Shown here: one piece after another, positions 21,731 to 33,984 of the stretch
Position numbering within the stretch: position 1 is the first letter of the stretch
Layout: the number at the start of each line of letters is the position of its first letter
Source: Nephrocerus scutellatus
Taxonomy: Eukaryota > Arthropoda > Insecta > Diptera > Pipunculidae
Length of the DNA stretch: 64,000 nt
Assembly: GCA_947095585.1 (NCBI GenBank)
Contig: OX352765.1
Span: forward strand, 79,219,976 to 79,283,975
Reading direction: 5' to 3'
Notes under the pieces: generated by a model
Databases searched by the model: none
The model's input: the letters and a program-made list of their open reading frames with translations, nothing else
What the model was told of the DNA's origin: nothing
Translations under genes and position numbers: made by a program

Positions 21731-23589
21731 ACATGTGTGCGATTTACACTAAGTACAATATACAAGATACAAGCCCCCGGACATCCAGACAACACAGTCT
21801 ACCAGAATTTTTTTAATCGTTTCACGAATGACCAAATGGTTTTACCTCTTTTTGAGACATTTTAGTATTTTTTGTCCCAATTTTTGGTCGTAGACGAATT
21901 TGTCATTGGAGGCAGCGTTTCACATTTGAAAGTCAACCAATCACACTGAATGGATGGTTTTTTTCTCACAAATATCAGCAATCGACTATAAAAGATTGTT
22001 CGTGATTCAAGAAATCTCAAAAGCTTGCATGACCTCGAAAAGAGGCGTACAATACGAACAGAGAGATCTGCAACAAAGCCGATCGCTACAAACTGAACCA
22101 AACCGAAAAGCTACGCTATTTCACTTTCAACGCAAATTAAATGCTCAACCTTTTGTTTTCAAGTTCATTGGAAAATTATTCTTACAGAATTTATAATTCC
22201 ACGCATGCAAATTGTTCTGCTTTAGATTTACTGTCGCAACAGAAGTCATAGCTATTCGCATCGCACGTGCACACGGAAGTTGCTACTGCTGCTGCTGCTT
22301 CCGTACACTAACGAAACTAACGTACAATGCCAGTTGCTTTGGCCAATGAATGTACTGAGTTGGCAATTAGTTATTTGGTAAAGAATGTGAGCGAACATTC
22401 GGAGAGGGAGATAATGTACTGAAAAAAAAATTCAAACTATCAGTGCGCGGGAAAGCATTACATTTCCTAACAACGCTTTCAATTAACTAAGTCATGCATT
22501 ATTACCTGTAATTTCACACAAATCGCTCGCTACACGATGATTTTAGTTTTCTAAGCCCAACAAACTAATGTTCACCTAATTGGCATCCGTGAGCGTTGTT
22601 TAGAAGTTGTTTACGTAACAAAACAACTCACTGTGCATCGTGCTTCATTCCTAACTCAATTACTAAGCATTTCTCTGTCTCGCCAGCAAAACGCTTTTCT
22701 CCAGATGACCATAGCATCGCGAAACATCACTCACTCATCGTACAGATAACTTTTAATATTTATTTGAAAAATTGTTATTTGTATAAAAACCACAACAACG
22801 CAATAAATTGTAACAAAAACAAATTAAATCTCAAATGACGCAAATTGTGGGAGGGGGGCTGGGCTTATGCATTTGCCTTTAATTTGTGCAAATTGACATC
22901 GATTGATATTTAAGTGATTTGAGTCTTTTGCCAATGATGACATATACCTGCCTACATAAATACATATATATAATGCAGAATTGTCTATTAGCTTCATACA
23001 TACATTTATGTTTTTTTTTTTATTCCTTATCAATTTTATTGAACCTTTGACATTACAATTCGTTATTCAAAAATAATCGCCTCTGCGATAGGAATGTAGG
23101 AGGCACGGCACTTCATTCGGGTCAATAATTCGAGCCGGGACCACGCCCCGATGGTATGACTAGCTAAACAGAAGAAGAAGATCTTCTTAGTGCTCGTCAT
23201 AATCTCTTTTTTGCTCTACACGATAATTCATTTGAAAAGTCATCTAAAAAACGATTTTTTGAATTGTGCAAAATACACTGCGGTTCACTAGATTAGAAGC
23301 ACATCATTTTGGGAGATATTTCATTTCATAGCTATATGTCAGCAAAGAAAAAACAAATGATGGTGAAAGTTTTAAGAAATATTCAGAAAAAGATAAAAGA
23401 TAAATATATACATTAGAGAGAGACCTTTTTGCCAAAAGAGTCAGAATCGGGTAATAAGATTAGAAGCACCTTACAAATGAATGAAAAAAACAACTGTTTT
23501 TTAGTTTTTTATGAAAATAGAGTCCGCGGTATGACGCAATATACACCGCGTTGCAGATACTGCAGGTAATCTGATCGCTGATCTTGAAG
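21731..23589. other. Mostly unique non-coding DNA
   Basis: No exon recognised. Contains a short CTG run near 22,283-22,300, and a short LINE-terminus-like block near 23,120-23,160 (TTCGAGCCGGGACCACGCCCC). Otherwise nothing. Confidence 0.4.
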
Positions 23590-25014
23590 GCATCTTAGAG
23601 CGATGGGAAGAGCACTTTCATGAGTTGCAAAATGGCCAGTAACTGAGGAATTGGAGGCTCCACCAATGACCAAAGATCATACTATGCTGCCGCCACCAAG
23701 CATAGACGAAGTTAGCAGAGCGATAAATCGGCTCAAAAATAATAAGGCCCCGGGATCTGATGGGATCCCAGCGGAACTGATAAAAATAGGAGGCCCCACA
23801 TTACACCAAGCAATTCATGAAATAATAGTGCAAGTATGGAAAGAAGAAGCTATGCCAGAAGACTGGTGAAGAGGCATCCATACATAGGAGGGGAGATATC
23901 ACAGAATGCAGCAATTATCGTGGTATCACGTTGTTGAGTACCGCGTATAAGACTCTATCCTTCAAGACAGGATACGCTATCCCCATACGCTAAAGTCATC
24001 ATTGGTCCATACCAGTGTGGCTTCATCCCAAATCAACACCTGATCAGATTTACACCCTAAGGCAGGTGATGTCTAATGTCTAGAGTCTCAAAAGTCATTA
24101 CACCATCTTTTTATAGACTTTAAAGCCACCTATGATAGCATAGCCAGAGTAAAGCCATGATCGAATTCGGCATCCGAAATAAACTGACACGACTATGTAG
24201 GTTGACCATGACCAATGTTATAAGCCAAGTAAAAATATCCGGATCACTATCAAGCCCATTAAACAACTATAACGGGCTCCGACAAGGGGATGGACTGGCT
24301 TGCGTCCTCTTCAACCTGGCGTTGGAGAAAGTGATCCGAGACTCTGACGTAACGGCGATAGGATCAATCCTCTATAAGTCCATTCAGATACTGGCTTACG
24401 AAGACGATACTGACATCGTTGGAAGATCGAGCCAGCGGCACGAAATCTGGGGTTGCACAAAAATGAGAGCAAAACAATGTACATGGTGGCGACGTCTGTG
24501 AGTAGAAGATCCAACATTGGTCTCTCAATACTTTAACTATCCTTTAACTATTTCGGGTCAACTGTAGCAGCCGATAACAGCATGGAACCAGAAATACGAG
24601 CACGGTTGCTCAAAGTCAACAAAATCTACTTTAGTCTGTCAAGACTCTTCAAATCCAGGAATTTAACCATAACATCCAAGCTGCAGGGATATAATACAAT
24701 GGTCATACCAGTAATATGAGGAAGAATGATTCCAGAGACTCTATAATAATGAGATCTACGAGCATTGCCGCGATGTCCACATCGTGAAGAGAATTAAGCT
24801 CGGTAGGCTCCGAAGGGCAGGACAACTAGCTCGCATTAGCGAAAAAGATCCTTTGCGGTAGGATTTATGGAACACGACAGCGATACCGGCCAAGCCTACG
24901 CTGGAAGGATGACGTAGACCAGTACGCCCAGAGTTTAGCGATGCAAAACTGGACCGGTGGACAGATTTTTTGCGGGAGACCAGAACCCCGCTTGTAGAGC
25001 CAAATATGATGATG
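23590..25014 (+). pseudogene. RTE-like LINE remnant
   Basis: Broken frames in order: EVSRAINRLKNNKAPGSDGI and PAELIKIGG (23,709-23,800); the helix with MPEDW (23,855); DSILQDRI; DFKATYDSIARV (24,117-24,150, motif A with its Asp); NGLRQGDGLACVLFNLALEK (24,270-24,330, motif B); YEDDTDIVGR (24,396-24,425, motif C, second position changed from A to E). The C-terminal RIKLGRLRRAGQLARISEKD and a 3' end GAGCCAAATATGATGATGATG follow. At least five stops and frameshifts. The (ATG)n tail is shared with the copy at 51,057. Confidence 0.8.
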
Positions 25015-25218
25015 ATGAAATGCCAATCGGACCGCTGCCGATTCTCTAACGAGACGAAAGAAACATCAGTACACATTATTTTCGTGTGTGAAGCCCTCAC
25101 CCGGAAAAGAATAAAACACTTCAATGCTAATACAGTTCTCTGGCCGAATGCCAAACCAATTGACTTGGCAGATATAGTGGCATTCCCAAAGGAACTAAGC
25201 AGCCACATAATGTTGTAA
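25015..25218 (+). pseudogene. LINE C-terminal zinc-knuckle scrap
   Basis: Open frame reads CRFSNETKETSVHIIFVCEA then LTRKRIKHFNANTVLWPNAK and AFPKELSSHIML, the usual Cys-Cys-His-Cys C terminus of I/jockey-group LINEs with the second Cys changed to Ser. It abuts the (ATG)n tail of the RTE-like copy exactly, so the RTE element probably inserted into this older one. Confidence 0.55.
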
Positions 25219-26640
25219 AGGCCAACTCCAACAAAAACAATAAATACAGGGATAGTCTATTTTCACCGTACACCACATTTTTTGCTTTTGCGGCTTACTC
25301 TAAGTAAACAAAGAATACTTTAAGTCAAAGCAATTCTCATCACTATAGAATTATCATCTGCAACGTATCCGATTGTATCGGAACTCAGACAATACTGTTA
25401 GCAAAGAAAAATCGTTTTGCGATCCGAAGATTGCACATTCTTGGAATCCATCGTTTGTGTATAGCTGTATCACTCATGGCGTCTTCCACTTATAGGTAGG
25501 TCATAAAGGCTCACTGCCTTCAATCCATGGCATTGAAAATTGGTAATCATTCCATGGTTATCATCGTTTTAGAAAAAGAACGGAGCAACGATACTACCAC
25601 CAGACAACACGGTGACACGGTTCGTGGATTTTCCTCTCCTCATATACAACACTTTTGCTTGTTGTCGCACTTATCATCCAGCTAATTAATGCTTCCTCAG
25701 AGAGGATCCCTTAGCTACCAAAACAAGGTGCATGTTTTCCAAAGAGATTTAATTTCATAGAAAGGCGCTTTACTTCACCTTCCACGAGGAATTTGCTTGC
25801 TTGAGACTTAACATCATTAACATTCTAAGAGCCAATAAAGATGCGTCTATCTGCATAACTGTTATAAGTTTTTTTCCGTTTATATACAAAGGTTTCAGGG
25901 GTCAAGTAACAAATTATGAGAATGAAAGATAATGGCCTGTGGGTGATAATAAATCGCAATTAACCGTGTATTGATTTGTTGATTCTACGCTGGCTAAAGG
26001 CGAGTCATTATTGTCTACACACAACACCACACTCGAAAACAAACCAACGAGTGAAAATAAAAGTAAATATGGACTTTGAATTTATTTATTTATTTTACTA
26101 AAATTATCACAAATTGTCGACAGTGTAAGATGATACTAATGTGTTAATGTAAATGTACAGTCAATGTTTATTGCTATAAGGCTTCCATTAAATTCGCAAC
26201 AATATTATAATAAAGGAATATTTTTACTCAATGCGATAACCTCATTATAATTATTATTCCTTATATGTACTATCTATGTATGAACGCAGTTATTGATAAA
26301 TTTAAAATAATAGCAATGGCCATTAATAAGTTGTCCTATGAACCCAGCCTTTTTATTTATTCGCAGATATCAAAACTAAGCTAAGCAGACCGACAATGTT
26401 CTCGCTCAATTTAAGATTAAGATGATATTCAAAAATGTAACGAATGGTTCACAACAACATGTATAGTGACTGTGTGTGGACAATTCTGATATTATTGTTT
26501 CTCTAACATATTCGTTTATAATATACAAGAATACAAAAGAAAATACATATTATATACATAGCGACATATTATGTTCAGAGATCTTTCAACTCTTAATCAG
26601 TAAATCCTCTTTCCTTCTTTCCTTTACTCCGCGGGGAAGC
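25219..26640. other. Non-coding, nothing firmly recognised
   Basis: AT-rich. Possibly very decayed LINE sequence between 25,380 and 25,870, judged only from its higher GC content and its position. Confidence 0.3.
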
Positions 26641-27039
26641 ATAGAGCTTCAACAAACGCCCGCCAACTAGCTCGATTTATCGCCTGAGATTTCAAGAGAC
26701 GCCACTCTTCAGTAAATAGAGGGACAAAAAGATAGCTCCTGTTCTTCTGTTCTTAGCCTTCCCCGTGAGGGTCCAATTGCAGCATGTTTTCTTATCTGGT
26801 ATGTTGCAGGACCTAAACAGGGAATATAAAATATAGGGTTTCCTGTTGAGTGATATGAAATAAGGAGTATGTTTATTGGCGAAAGCCGGGTAAGCGCGGG
26901 GCTCAATCCCTAATCTGCACAAGACTTCTGTTCTTAGCCTGAAAAGAAAAAAACCAGATGGCTCGTGGACTACCTCAAGCGAAGAATCACTCAATCTGCT
27001 TTTAGATACCAACTTCACGGGCAGCTCCCATCTGTTAAG
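26641..27039. other. Repeat-derived stretch with a retroposon X end
   Basis: The 19 nt AAGCGCGGGGCTCAATCCC at 26,892-26,910 is identical to 39,074-39,092 in the X copy there, so a fragment of X 3' sequence lies at about 26,879-26,920. TTCTGTTCTTAGCC occurs twice, at 26,742 and 26,926. A minus-strand ORF of 124 codons spans it but is not a recognisable protein. Confidence 0.4.
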
Positions 27040-29127
27040 TAATGGCAGCCTTGATAGGGCAGACACTCTGCAATAATCTGATAAATAAGGACAAAATGCT
27101 TTGGGTGCTGCAAAGCTTCAAACCATAGAAATCTGCAGGACCTGACAGCATAACTCCAGCCGAGCTGCAAAGGACTTCGTATATTATCCTTCCTTTGGTA
27201 GAAATAATTCTAAAGAGTTGCATCGGTCTGGTTCATATTCCATATGGAGAGAAGTAAACGTGGTTTTCATACCCAAAGCCGCATGTTAGTCCAATGGATC
27301 TCCAACCAATCAGTCTTTCATCATTACTGTTAAAGACACTGGAAAGACTGATCGATATCTACACGCACACGCATTGACAAAAGACTCTTGTCTACAGATC
27401 AGCACGCGTATTGTAAGGGCAAGTCTTTAGAAACAGCTCTGCACACACTGGTACGTTCTGTTGAACATTCCTTTTACTACATGGAGTTAATAATGGTAGT
27501 ATTTCTCGACGTCAAACCATCTGCGATTACGGATGTACTGTCGACTTTGATAGTGGACGACTCGCTTGGCGAATTAATTAATCTTCCGCTCACAAGTCGG
27601 TTTATTAATTCAAAGCTTCGTATGTCGTCTGCCAGAAGATCTTTCTGCAGAGGAACCCTACATGGTGGAGTCCTATCCCTCCTTCTATGGAACTTTGCGG
27701 TGAATGAGCTGCTGGTATGCCTAATCACGTATGCGGATGACGTCTCAGGAAAATACCCAAATACCTTAAAGGAACTCTTGCAAAATGATTTCAACAAGCT
27801 TATATGCTGGACAGATCGCTGTGGTTTAGGGGAAAATTCTCACAAAACTGAGATTTTCGTATTCACCAGGAAATATAAAGTTCTACTTATTAAACCTTGC
27901 TTCTATAAAAGGTATAAACTTAACATTCTCTGATAAAGTCAAGTATTTGGGTCTTATTCTAGACAAAAAGCTAAGCTGGAAACCAAAAATACAAGAAAGA
28001 GTTCATAAAGTCACAGTAGCACTCTTCTCATGCAAAAAAGCCATTGGTAGCAGATGGGATCTTCAATCAACCCTACATTACTCACAGCGGTAGTAAGACC
28101 AACTCTTCTATACGGTGGGACTGTATGGTATGCCCTAAATAAGAAAGTTTAGCTTGACATTGGGCATTCTGTTCGGCCTTACCACACTCGACATTTACAG
28201 CAGGCAAGTAGCTTCTACTTCGGCTATTCGCCTTAATGCTATCTCCCAGTGGACTAGAAATGAAATCGGTCACTCCTATATCCTAAATTCAGTCAGGATC
28301 CCAGATAACATAGACTAGACCATTCCAGGTCACCTTCCCCTCCAGATCATTCTGGGACGAAGACGCTTACTTGGAAGATGAACACATTCATTTCTACACA
28401 GAGTCGGCGGAGTTGTTTTCTCAAAAAAGCTAAATCTTAGCCTTTCTTTCCATCTTTCAAATCACTCTAGTGTTTTCCAGGCTATAATTATGGTGATCAG
28501 TGAAGCCTTGTCTTGGCTGAAGAGAAACGTCATATCGGCAAAGGATATATTTCCAGATAGCCAAGCTTCACTGAAATCCCTGGAATCAGTCTATACAAAT
28601 TCAATCTTAACCCTTAACTGCCGATCATCTCTCGTGGATATGACGGAGCAGTTCAATATCCACCTGTGTTGGGTGCCGGGGCACAGAGACATTCCGGTTA
28701 ACTATATGGCTGACGAACTCGCCAAGCAAGGAACTACACTACCTTTTATATATATCTGAATATGGTTACATAGGCATACCAATCGTTACATGCAAACTCT
28801 TGTTAAGTCGGGATGCTAATGTAAAAACTAACTGTAGGTGGTCAAATGTTACAACTTGCATAGCGACAAAGCAGATCTGGCCCAAGCTGGATCCGAAACC
28901 CTCAGTGTTTGATCTCTCAAAAAAGATCGCACATCGGTGTTACTATGCAGCAACACTTGGAGTCCTCTCGAATGACTTCTGCAGAAGCTGCATGGATTAG
29001 GATGAGAAGGAGAAGACCAACGTCCATCTGCTATGTACTTGTTCCCAGCCTCTCCGAAAAACGTAAACTCCATATGGGAGCTTTCTTCTACAACGACACT
29101 ATTGATTTCATCAAGATTTATATTGGT

Positions 29128-29265
29128 TGTTGTTGTTGTTGTAGTAGCAACTCCAGGTTTGGGAGTGTATCCAAGTGATCCAATCTCAAACCTGTTGTGT
29201 TGACGATCTTTGGCCCAATTTCTTGATAGGTATTGGGGTCCTTTAGGTGCGTAGAACCAATCGTC
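29128..29265 (-). repeat. Retroposon-like repeat Z, copy 2
   Basis: Collinear with copy 1 at 14,485-14,680. On the minus strand it ends in (CAA)5. It lies within the 3' UTR of the I/LOA-like LINE, so it is younger than that insertion. No clear target-site duplication. Confidence 0.7.
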
Positions 29266-29407
29266 GTGGAAAGGATTGATAGTCTCCTACGCTTTATACG
29301 AAGCTCTAATTAGTTCATCGAGTAGGTGGAGGGAATTTTTCCTGATCCGTGTCGTATCGCAAAGGAACATTACTGGTCTAAGTGTGTAGATTTCAATGTC
29401 AGCCACC

Positions 29408-29429
29408 TTAACCTAACCTAACCTAACCT
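29408..29429 (+). repeat. (CCTAA)n LINE tail
   Basis: About four CCTAA units, complementary to TTAGG, at the 3' end of the I/LOA-like LINE. Confidence 0.85.
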
Positions 29430-29590
29430 CTTAGTCTGGTGGTATACAACAATCCTTTGGTTTAAGCCTTATGTCTACGTGAATATATAGCTCCCACTTG
29501 ATATCTACTGGAACATTGAAATAAAATGAAAACGAGTGATTAAATAATTAATGAATAATAAATAAATCTAAACCATTATATAAAGAAATG

Positions 29591-29851
29591 AGTTTGCACA
29601 TTCAATAGAATACGTTCATCTTGGAAACTACTGGACCGATTTTGATTTCATTCATTTTCACCATTGTATAGCTTTTGTCCGGTAGGTAATGGGCTGCAGT
29701 TTTGTGGTCAGTGGTAGGATTCAGTATGATGAGGGGGATCAGTGATTGCGGGGTCAGTCTAGGGATCACTGGATTGATAGTCAGTCAGCGGTTGGTGAAT
29801 GGACTGGGGATAGCCGGGAAGGCAAGGTAATTTCAGCTAGTGTATAATAAA
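29591..29851 (-). repeat. Repeat V, copy 2
   Basis: Inverted relative to copy 1: TGCACATTCAATAGAATACG, then GGAAACTACTGGACCGATTT at the start and TTTCAGCTAGTGTATAATA at the end. The middle is a G-rich degenerate GGGGATCAGTGATTG-type stretch. Confidence 0.65.
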
Positions 29852-30565
29852 ATTAAGTAATTGTTTTGTAAATAATGAATAAATAAAAAAAAATTAAGCC
29901 CACAAAAGCAACACATCTTCTGGAAAGAAATATTATCCATCTAGTCCAGAGGCCGTCATAGTAAAAATTAACTTGTCTACCACTAACAAGTGATATTACT
30001 GTAGTAGTCTACCGAAATTGAATCAAACTATATTTGAAGTTCGGGAACGGATCGGTGCCCACACGCATACATTCTGGCCATTTTCTGATAAAAAAATTGC
30101 ACTGAGTTAGCCCATCCAGTATAACTGTAGACTGATATACGTGATGTCTTCTATTTCTATTATATTCTCCGCTATTTTGTGATTCTGGGAAGATTCAATT
30201 TAGAATTTATTTACAGCGCAAAACTTCACTTGATTCACCCTGGAAAATAAAAGGTAAACCATTAAATAAGCCATCACTGCGCCCCGAGTAATCACATATC
30301 AAAAGTTACAGCGCATGCTCCGCTGTTAAATAATTCTTCTTTTTTTGCTGCGTTCAACAGCATTAATCTCATATAACTCTCTAACAATTTCAGAATACTG
30401 TGGCTGCATATAATTTTAGAATAAATTATTTGTTTCCTACAAAACACCATCAACATTTTATATTTTTTACTAACTCAACAGTCAACTGTCAACTCTAAAC
30501 TGAACAGAACTGTCAGACTGAGACTAGTGTCAACTGCCAAGAAATGAAAACAAACATTAAACAGT
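29852..30565. other. Non-coding, nothing recognised
   Basis: AT-rich with no motif or repeat match found. Confidence 0.4.
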
Positions 30566-30665
30566 TAGTTTTTTTCGACTCTCGTTTCCCCTGGAGTATT
30601 TAGTGAACAAAACTCCGATAAGTACTGTAATTTTGTATGGGTTGTTGTCTTTAATGATAATGTAT
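30566..30665 (+). repeat. Direct repeat D, copy 1
   Basis: TTTTTTTCGACTCTCGTTTC, GGGGAACAAAACTCCG-type and TTGTATGGGTTGTTGTCTT blocks recur in the same order and orientation at 32,245-32,345. Function unknown; not an LTR pair (see rejected list). Confidence 0.7.
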
Positions 30666-30964
30666 TGTTCGAACATTGTGTGTGATTTAGGAATTTGTAT
30701 GGGTTGTCTAAATTGATAATAGCTGAATTTTATTTGCCGAGTGAAATCTGAATTCGAATGTCAAAACTAGCCAAACAGCAGGTTTTCACAATTCAAAAGA
30801 AGGAATTCGACAGTGCAATTGTTGTTGTTCCTCGGCATTTTGTTGGTACCGGATTAGGAACAAGAGTAGTTTTACAACAAAATTGCCATGCATTTGGAAT
30901 AATTTTATTACTTTTTACTTTCTTTACATAGTAAAATGAAATACATATAGTAATAATGAAAATT

Positions 30965-31160
30965 TTTCAATCTCGGATTTTGCAGATTTACCTATTACCG
31001 TATCTCCTGAATCAGAAAAAGCGAAAAACAAATCGCTGTCTGTCAGGCTGCTTGTGCCCACTCTACAGCCCAGACAGCTGAACCCTTCGGAATGAAAATT
31101 CATATTTAAGATTTTTACACAAATTGTGAGGTGCCAGTTGATTTTGACGAAAATCTGACA
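30965..31160 (+). repeat. Repeat W, copy 1
   Basis: Contains TGCAGATTTACCTATTACCG, TATCTCCTGAATCAGAAAAA, then GAATGAAAATTCATATTTAA and CCAGTTGATTTTGACG. The whole block is found inverted at 35,380-35,575, and its first ~80 bp is also found inverted at 31,490-31,567. Confidence 0.7.
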
Positions 31161-31399
31161 ACTGAAAGTAAAAGTTTACTCAGTCAGTTTTGGAGTTTTT
31201 GCAAATAACTCAAAAAGTATTGCATGAGAAATCAGTGTTTTTTAGTATCAAAGAAAAGTTTTATTTCTCACCTGAATGATCCATAGTATTAGACAAGTCC
31301 CATGTTTTAAGAAACAAACAAATACAGCTGTCAATAAATGTTCTGTATATTTTCACAGAGTAATAAGATCATATCCGAGAATTATTCGAACGTAATAAA

Positions 31400-31570
31400 G
31401 AACGTTTCAGAGAAAAAAGATTTCTCGAAGAATGAAAAATAACACAGATCTGAATTCTGACAGTTCAATTATCTCAAGAAGACACACAGATAGAGATTTT
31501 TTCGTTTTTTCTGACTGAGGAGATACGGAAATGGGTAAATCTGCAAAAATCCCAAGTTCGAAAATTTCCA
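31400..31570 (-). repeat. Repeat W, copy 2 (partial, inverted)
   Basis: AGATCTGAATTCTGACAG, TTTTTTCTGACTGAGGAGAT and ACGGAAATGGGTAAATCTGC match the end of copy 3 and the inverse of the start of copy 1. Copies 1 and 2 together form a ~600 bp foldback arrangement. Confidence 0.65.
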
Positions 31571-32244
31571 TGATTATAGTAATCCTTTTCCTTTTACAAC
31601 TTTTTGAAAAAAGCAATATAAATATTTATCGGTAATGCCTGATAAGATCTTCATTGTAATGTACCATATGCGTAACCCTACCAAAAAAAAGAATGTATAA
31701 ATAAAAACGTTAGTTAAGCTAACTAAGACAAAATTGCACTCCAGTTTAGTTTCAAGAACCAGACAAACTCCAAACAGGTGCATCGTGGAAGTAGTTTCGC
31801 CAGGAAATTTTGTCACAATTAACATAAATATTTTCATAAATTCAGATTTTCATTCTAATTAATAAAGTTTTTTCAATATTTTTAGTTTTTATTTACTGTC
31901 ATGTTATGATGTTTGATTTTTTTCTGTTATTTTTGTTGAAATAAATTTGGCAAAATATTGGGAATTTATTTCTTTAAAATGAGGAACAAGGCAATACTTC
32001 GTGAGAAAAAGTGATACAGAAGTTAACAATTCTTAGCGTGCTCTCACAATGCAAAAACATAAAACTTAAGATTGTATCAATTTCCAACATAACGAGCAAC
32101 ATTTTTTTTGTCAAAATCCATACAATCTTGTAAGTCTTAAGTTTTTCCAATAAAGAGCACGCTTGGTCATTTTATTGGGAGAGCAAAATCCTATTCATAA
32201 TCCGGAGCAAAAAAAATGCCAATGATAAATGAATAACAGCTGAG
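31571..32244. other. Non-coding, nothing recognised
   Basis: AT-rich; no motif or second copy found apart from the adjoining repeats W and D. Confidence 0.4.
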
Positions 32245-32345
32245 ATAGTTTTTTTCGACTCTCGTTTCTCGAAGTTTGCAGGGGACAAAACTCCGAAATA
32301 TAACGCTGCAAATTCGTATGGGTTGTTGTCTTAAATGATAAAGAA
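32245..32345 (+). repeat. Direct repeat D, copy 2
   Basis: Second copy of the ~100 bp block at 30,566-30,665, about 70-80 percent alike by eye. Confidence 0.7.
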
Positions 32346-33715
32346 GAGTCTCAAATATTAAGTGGGACTTAGACGATAATTTCAGTTGATATGATCTCAG
32401 TTCGTATTTTAGTCTATTGTCGGTTTTTTCTCGTTAAACTCTGCCCCAGATTTTTTTTGGCTGTCAAGTTGTTCGTTTCCCTTGCGAAACGACTCTACCG
32501 TAGTGCTAAAACAGATCTCTATATTTTGGGAGATTTAGCCCTCATTATACTAGCACAACAACAACACATGCAACAAAAAAATGTAAACAAAAGATTTTCG
32601 CCTTTCGTGTTCGATTTCCCTTTGGAAAATTCTGCGGTCGAGGGCCCTCTGGGGTAGAGTTTTTATGAAATTACTTTCTCGATTATTGGTAATGAATGTA
32701 TTGCTGAATACAATAAGTGGTATTTCATTATGTAAAGTATTTCTCTAGCATTTTATGCCTTACGTCATTATTAACATAGTTGTACTGGTTACGATTACGC
32801 CTTATTAAAGCAGTTAAAGATATAAAATTCAAATATTCTCATTTCATTTTCGAGTATGTTTGTTTGTTGTTTGGCAGTGGGCGGGTGGTCAGTTGAATGG
32901 GGCAGCCAAGAAACGCCGGCTCCCATTTTTTGACGTAAAATAGAATATAATGGCTGTATCACAAATAACAAATTTTTTATGATAACTTTTGTAATATAAA
33001 GTTTTTGTAAATAGTGTTATTGTTTACATGACATACCTCACATTAATAATTAAATTTAATTTAGTTCAATTCACTTTTAACTCGGAATTTTTTAGCACGC
33101 TTTATGTCAAGTGCTTCATGAAATAAAAGCTGACTAACTGCGATTTCCTTCTTCAACAAGTATGTCGCTCAACGTACAGGTGACGGAACTTTTGCAGCTT
33201 CCGGTTTCATGAAAAATACCATTACTACAGAATATGTTAAAAATTATATGAAAAATTAATCAAAAAGTTTTTATTTGCGCAGTTTTTTCAAAAACCTCGC
33301 TTCAAGACGTTATTTTTCGAATTTCGATTTAACCATAAATTAACGGCAGTGTAAATTAAACATTTGCTTACATTCTACGGAAATAGTGCATACATAACCG
33401 CATTCTATTCCAACTTATTCGTTGGGAAACAATTCCGATTTTCTGAGACTAAACTTTTTTTGACTCGTTAACTTTCTTATTTGCTGCGTTGCTTAGCTTT
33501 ACAAAGCAACAGCTTTTGGCTTTAAATTTTCGATGCATTTTAATTATTATGTGTGTTAAACAAAACACCGCCTTACGGTGAGCGCTATAACTAAAAACTT
33601 TTTGGATTTATTTTCGGCTTTATGCTTATGCGATTGTTGTTGTAAGCCAAGCAAGGATTAGCCAAAGCAATACAGCAATTGTTTATTTTGTTTTTATTGA
33701 TAAACGGAGAATAAA
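32346..33715. other. Mostly unique intergenic DNA
   Basis: No coding exon recognised; an 88-codon ORF at 32,391-32,657 has no known motif. A block near 32,870-32,935 weakly resembles repeat V. Confidence 0.4.
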
Positions 33716-33720
33716 CTAAG

Positions 33721-33979
33721 AGCGTGGCCACACAAGCATGGGAATGAAAGTCATGCCAATGAAAGTTGTGACTACATGTAACGAGCGTTTGTGTGCACGT
33801 TTGTCAATTTGTTGTTGTTTTGCTGTATAGAACGTTCATGCTTACGCGGAAATTCATATTTTGTAGATGACTTTCGGTGGATTTTCGGTGGAATCAAGCT
33901 CCTCTCAATTTCCATTTCACTAAAAACCTACCTGATTTGCTGTACATGACTTTCGTTCCCATGCCTGTGTGGCCACGCT
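33721..33979. mobile_element. 259 bp MITE with 35 bp TIRs and 5 bp TSD
   Basis: The left terminus AGCGTGGCCACACAAGCATG and the following 15 bases are matched by the inverted right terminus with two mismatches in 35. Identical CTAAG lies immediately outside each end (33,716-33,720 and 33,980-33,984). The interior has no ORF. The structure is that of a cut-and-paste DNA transposon derivative mobilised by an absent transposase. A 5 bp duplication is unusual among common fly superfamilies (mariner 2, PIF 3, piggyBac 4, hAT and P 8), so I leave the superfamily open. Confidence 0.92.
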
Positions 33980-33984
33980 CTAAG

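Larger units (their letters stand above)
27040..29440 (+). pseudogene. I/LOA-like LINE remnant with RNase H and (CCTAA)n tail
   Basis: In order: KSAGPDSITPAELQ (27,130-27,170); DQHAYCKGKSLETALHTLVR (27,394-27,455); FLDV motif A region (27,500); GTLHGGVLSLLLWNFAVNEL (27,651-27,712, motif B); ITYADDVS (27,723-27,748, motif C intact). The C-terminal thumb and linker follow, then RNase H pieces ALSWLKRN, DSQASLKSLES (28,554-28,590), LCWVPGHRDIPVNYMADELA (28,665-28,726), and a broken C terminus to ~29,110. The last ~75 bp match the minus-strand copy at 49,166 and end in CCTAACCTAACCTAACC. Multiple stops; interrupted by repeat Z at 29,128-29,265. Confidence 0.8.

Noticed and set aside
21349..21795. 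Overlapping 105-148 codon minus-strand ORFs with YVLCSMF repeats
   Set aside because: The 7 nt repeat lacks stop codons in all minus frames; no start context, splice sites or conserved ends.
30566..32345. The two ~100 bp direct repeats (D) as LTRs of one element
   Set aside because: No TG...CA borders, no duplication, no primer-binding site and no gag or pol between them.
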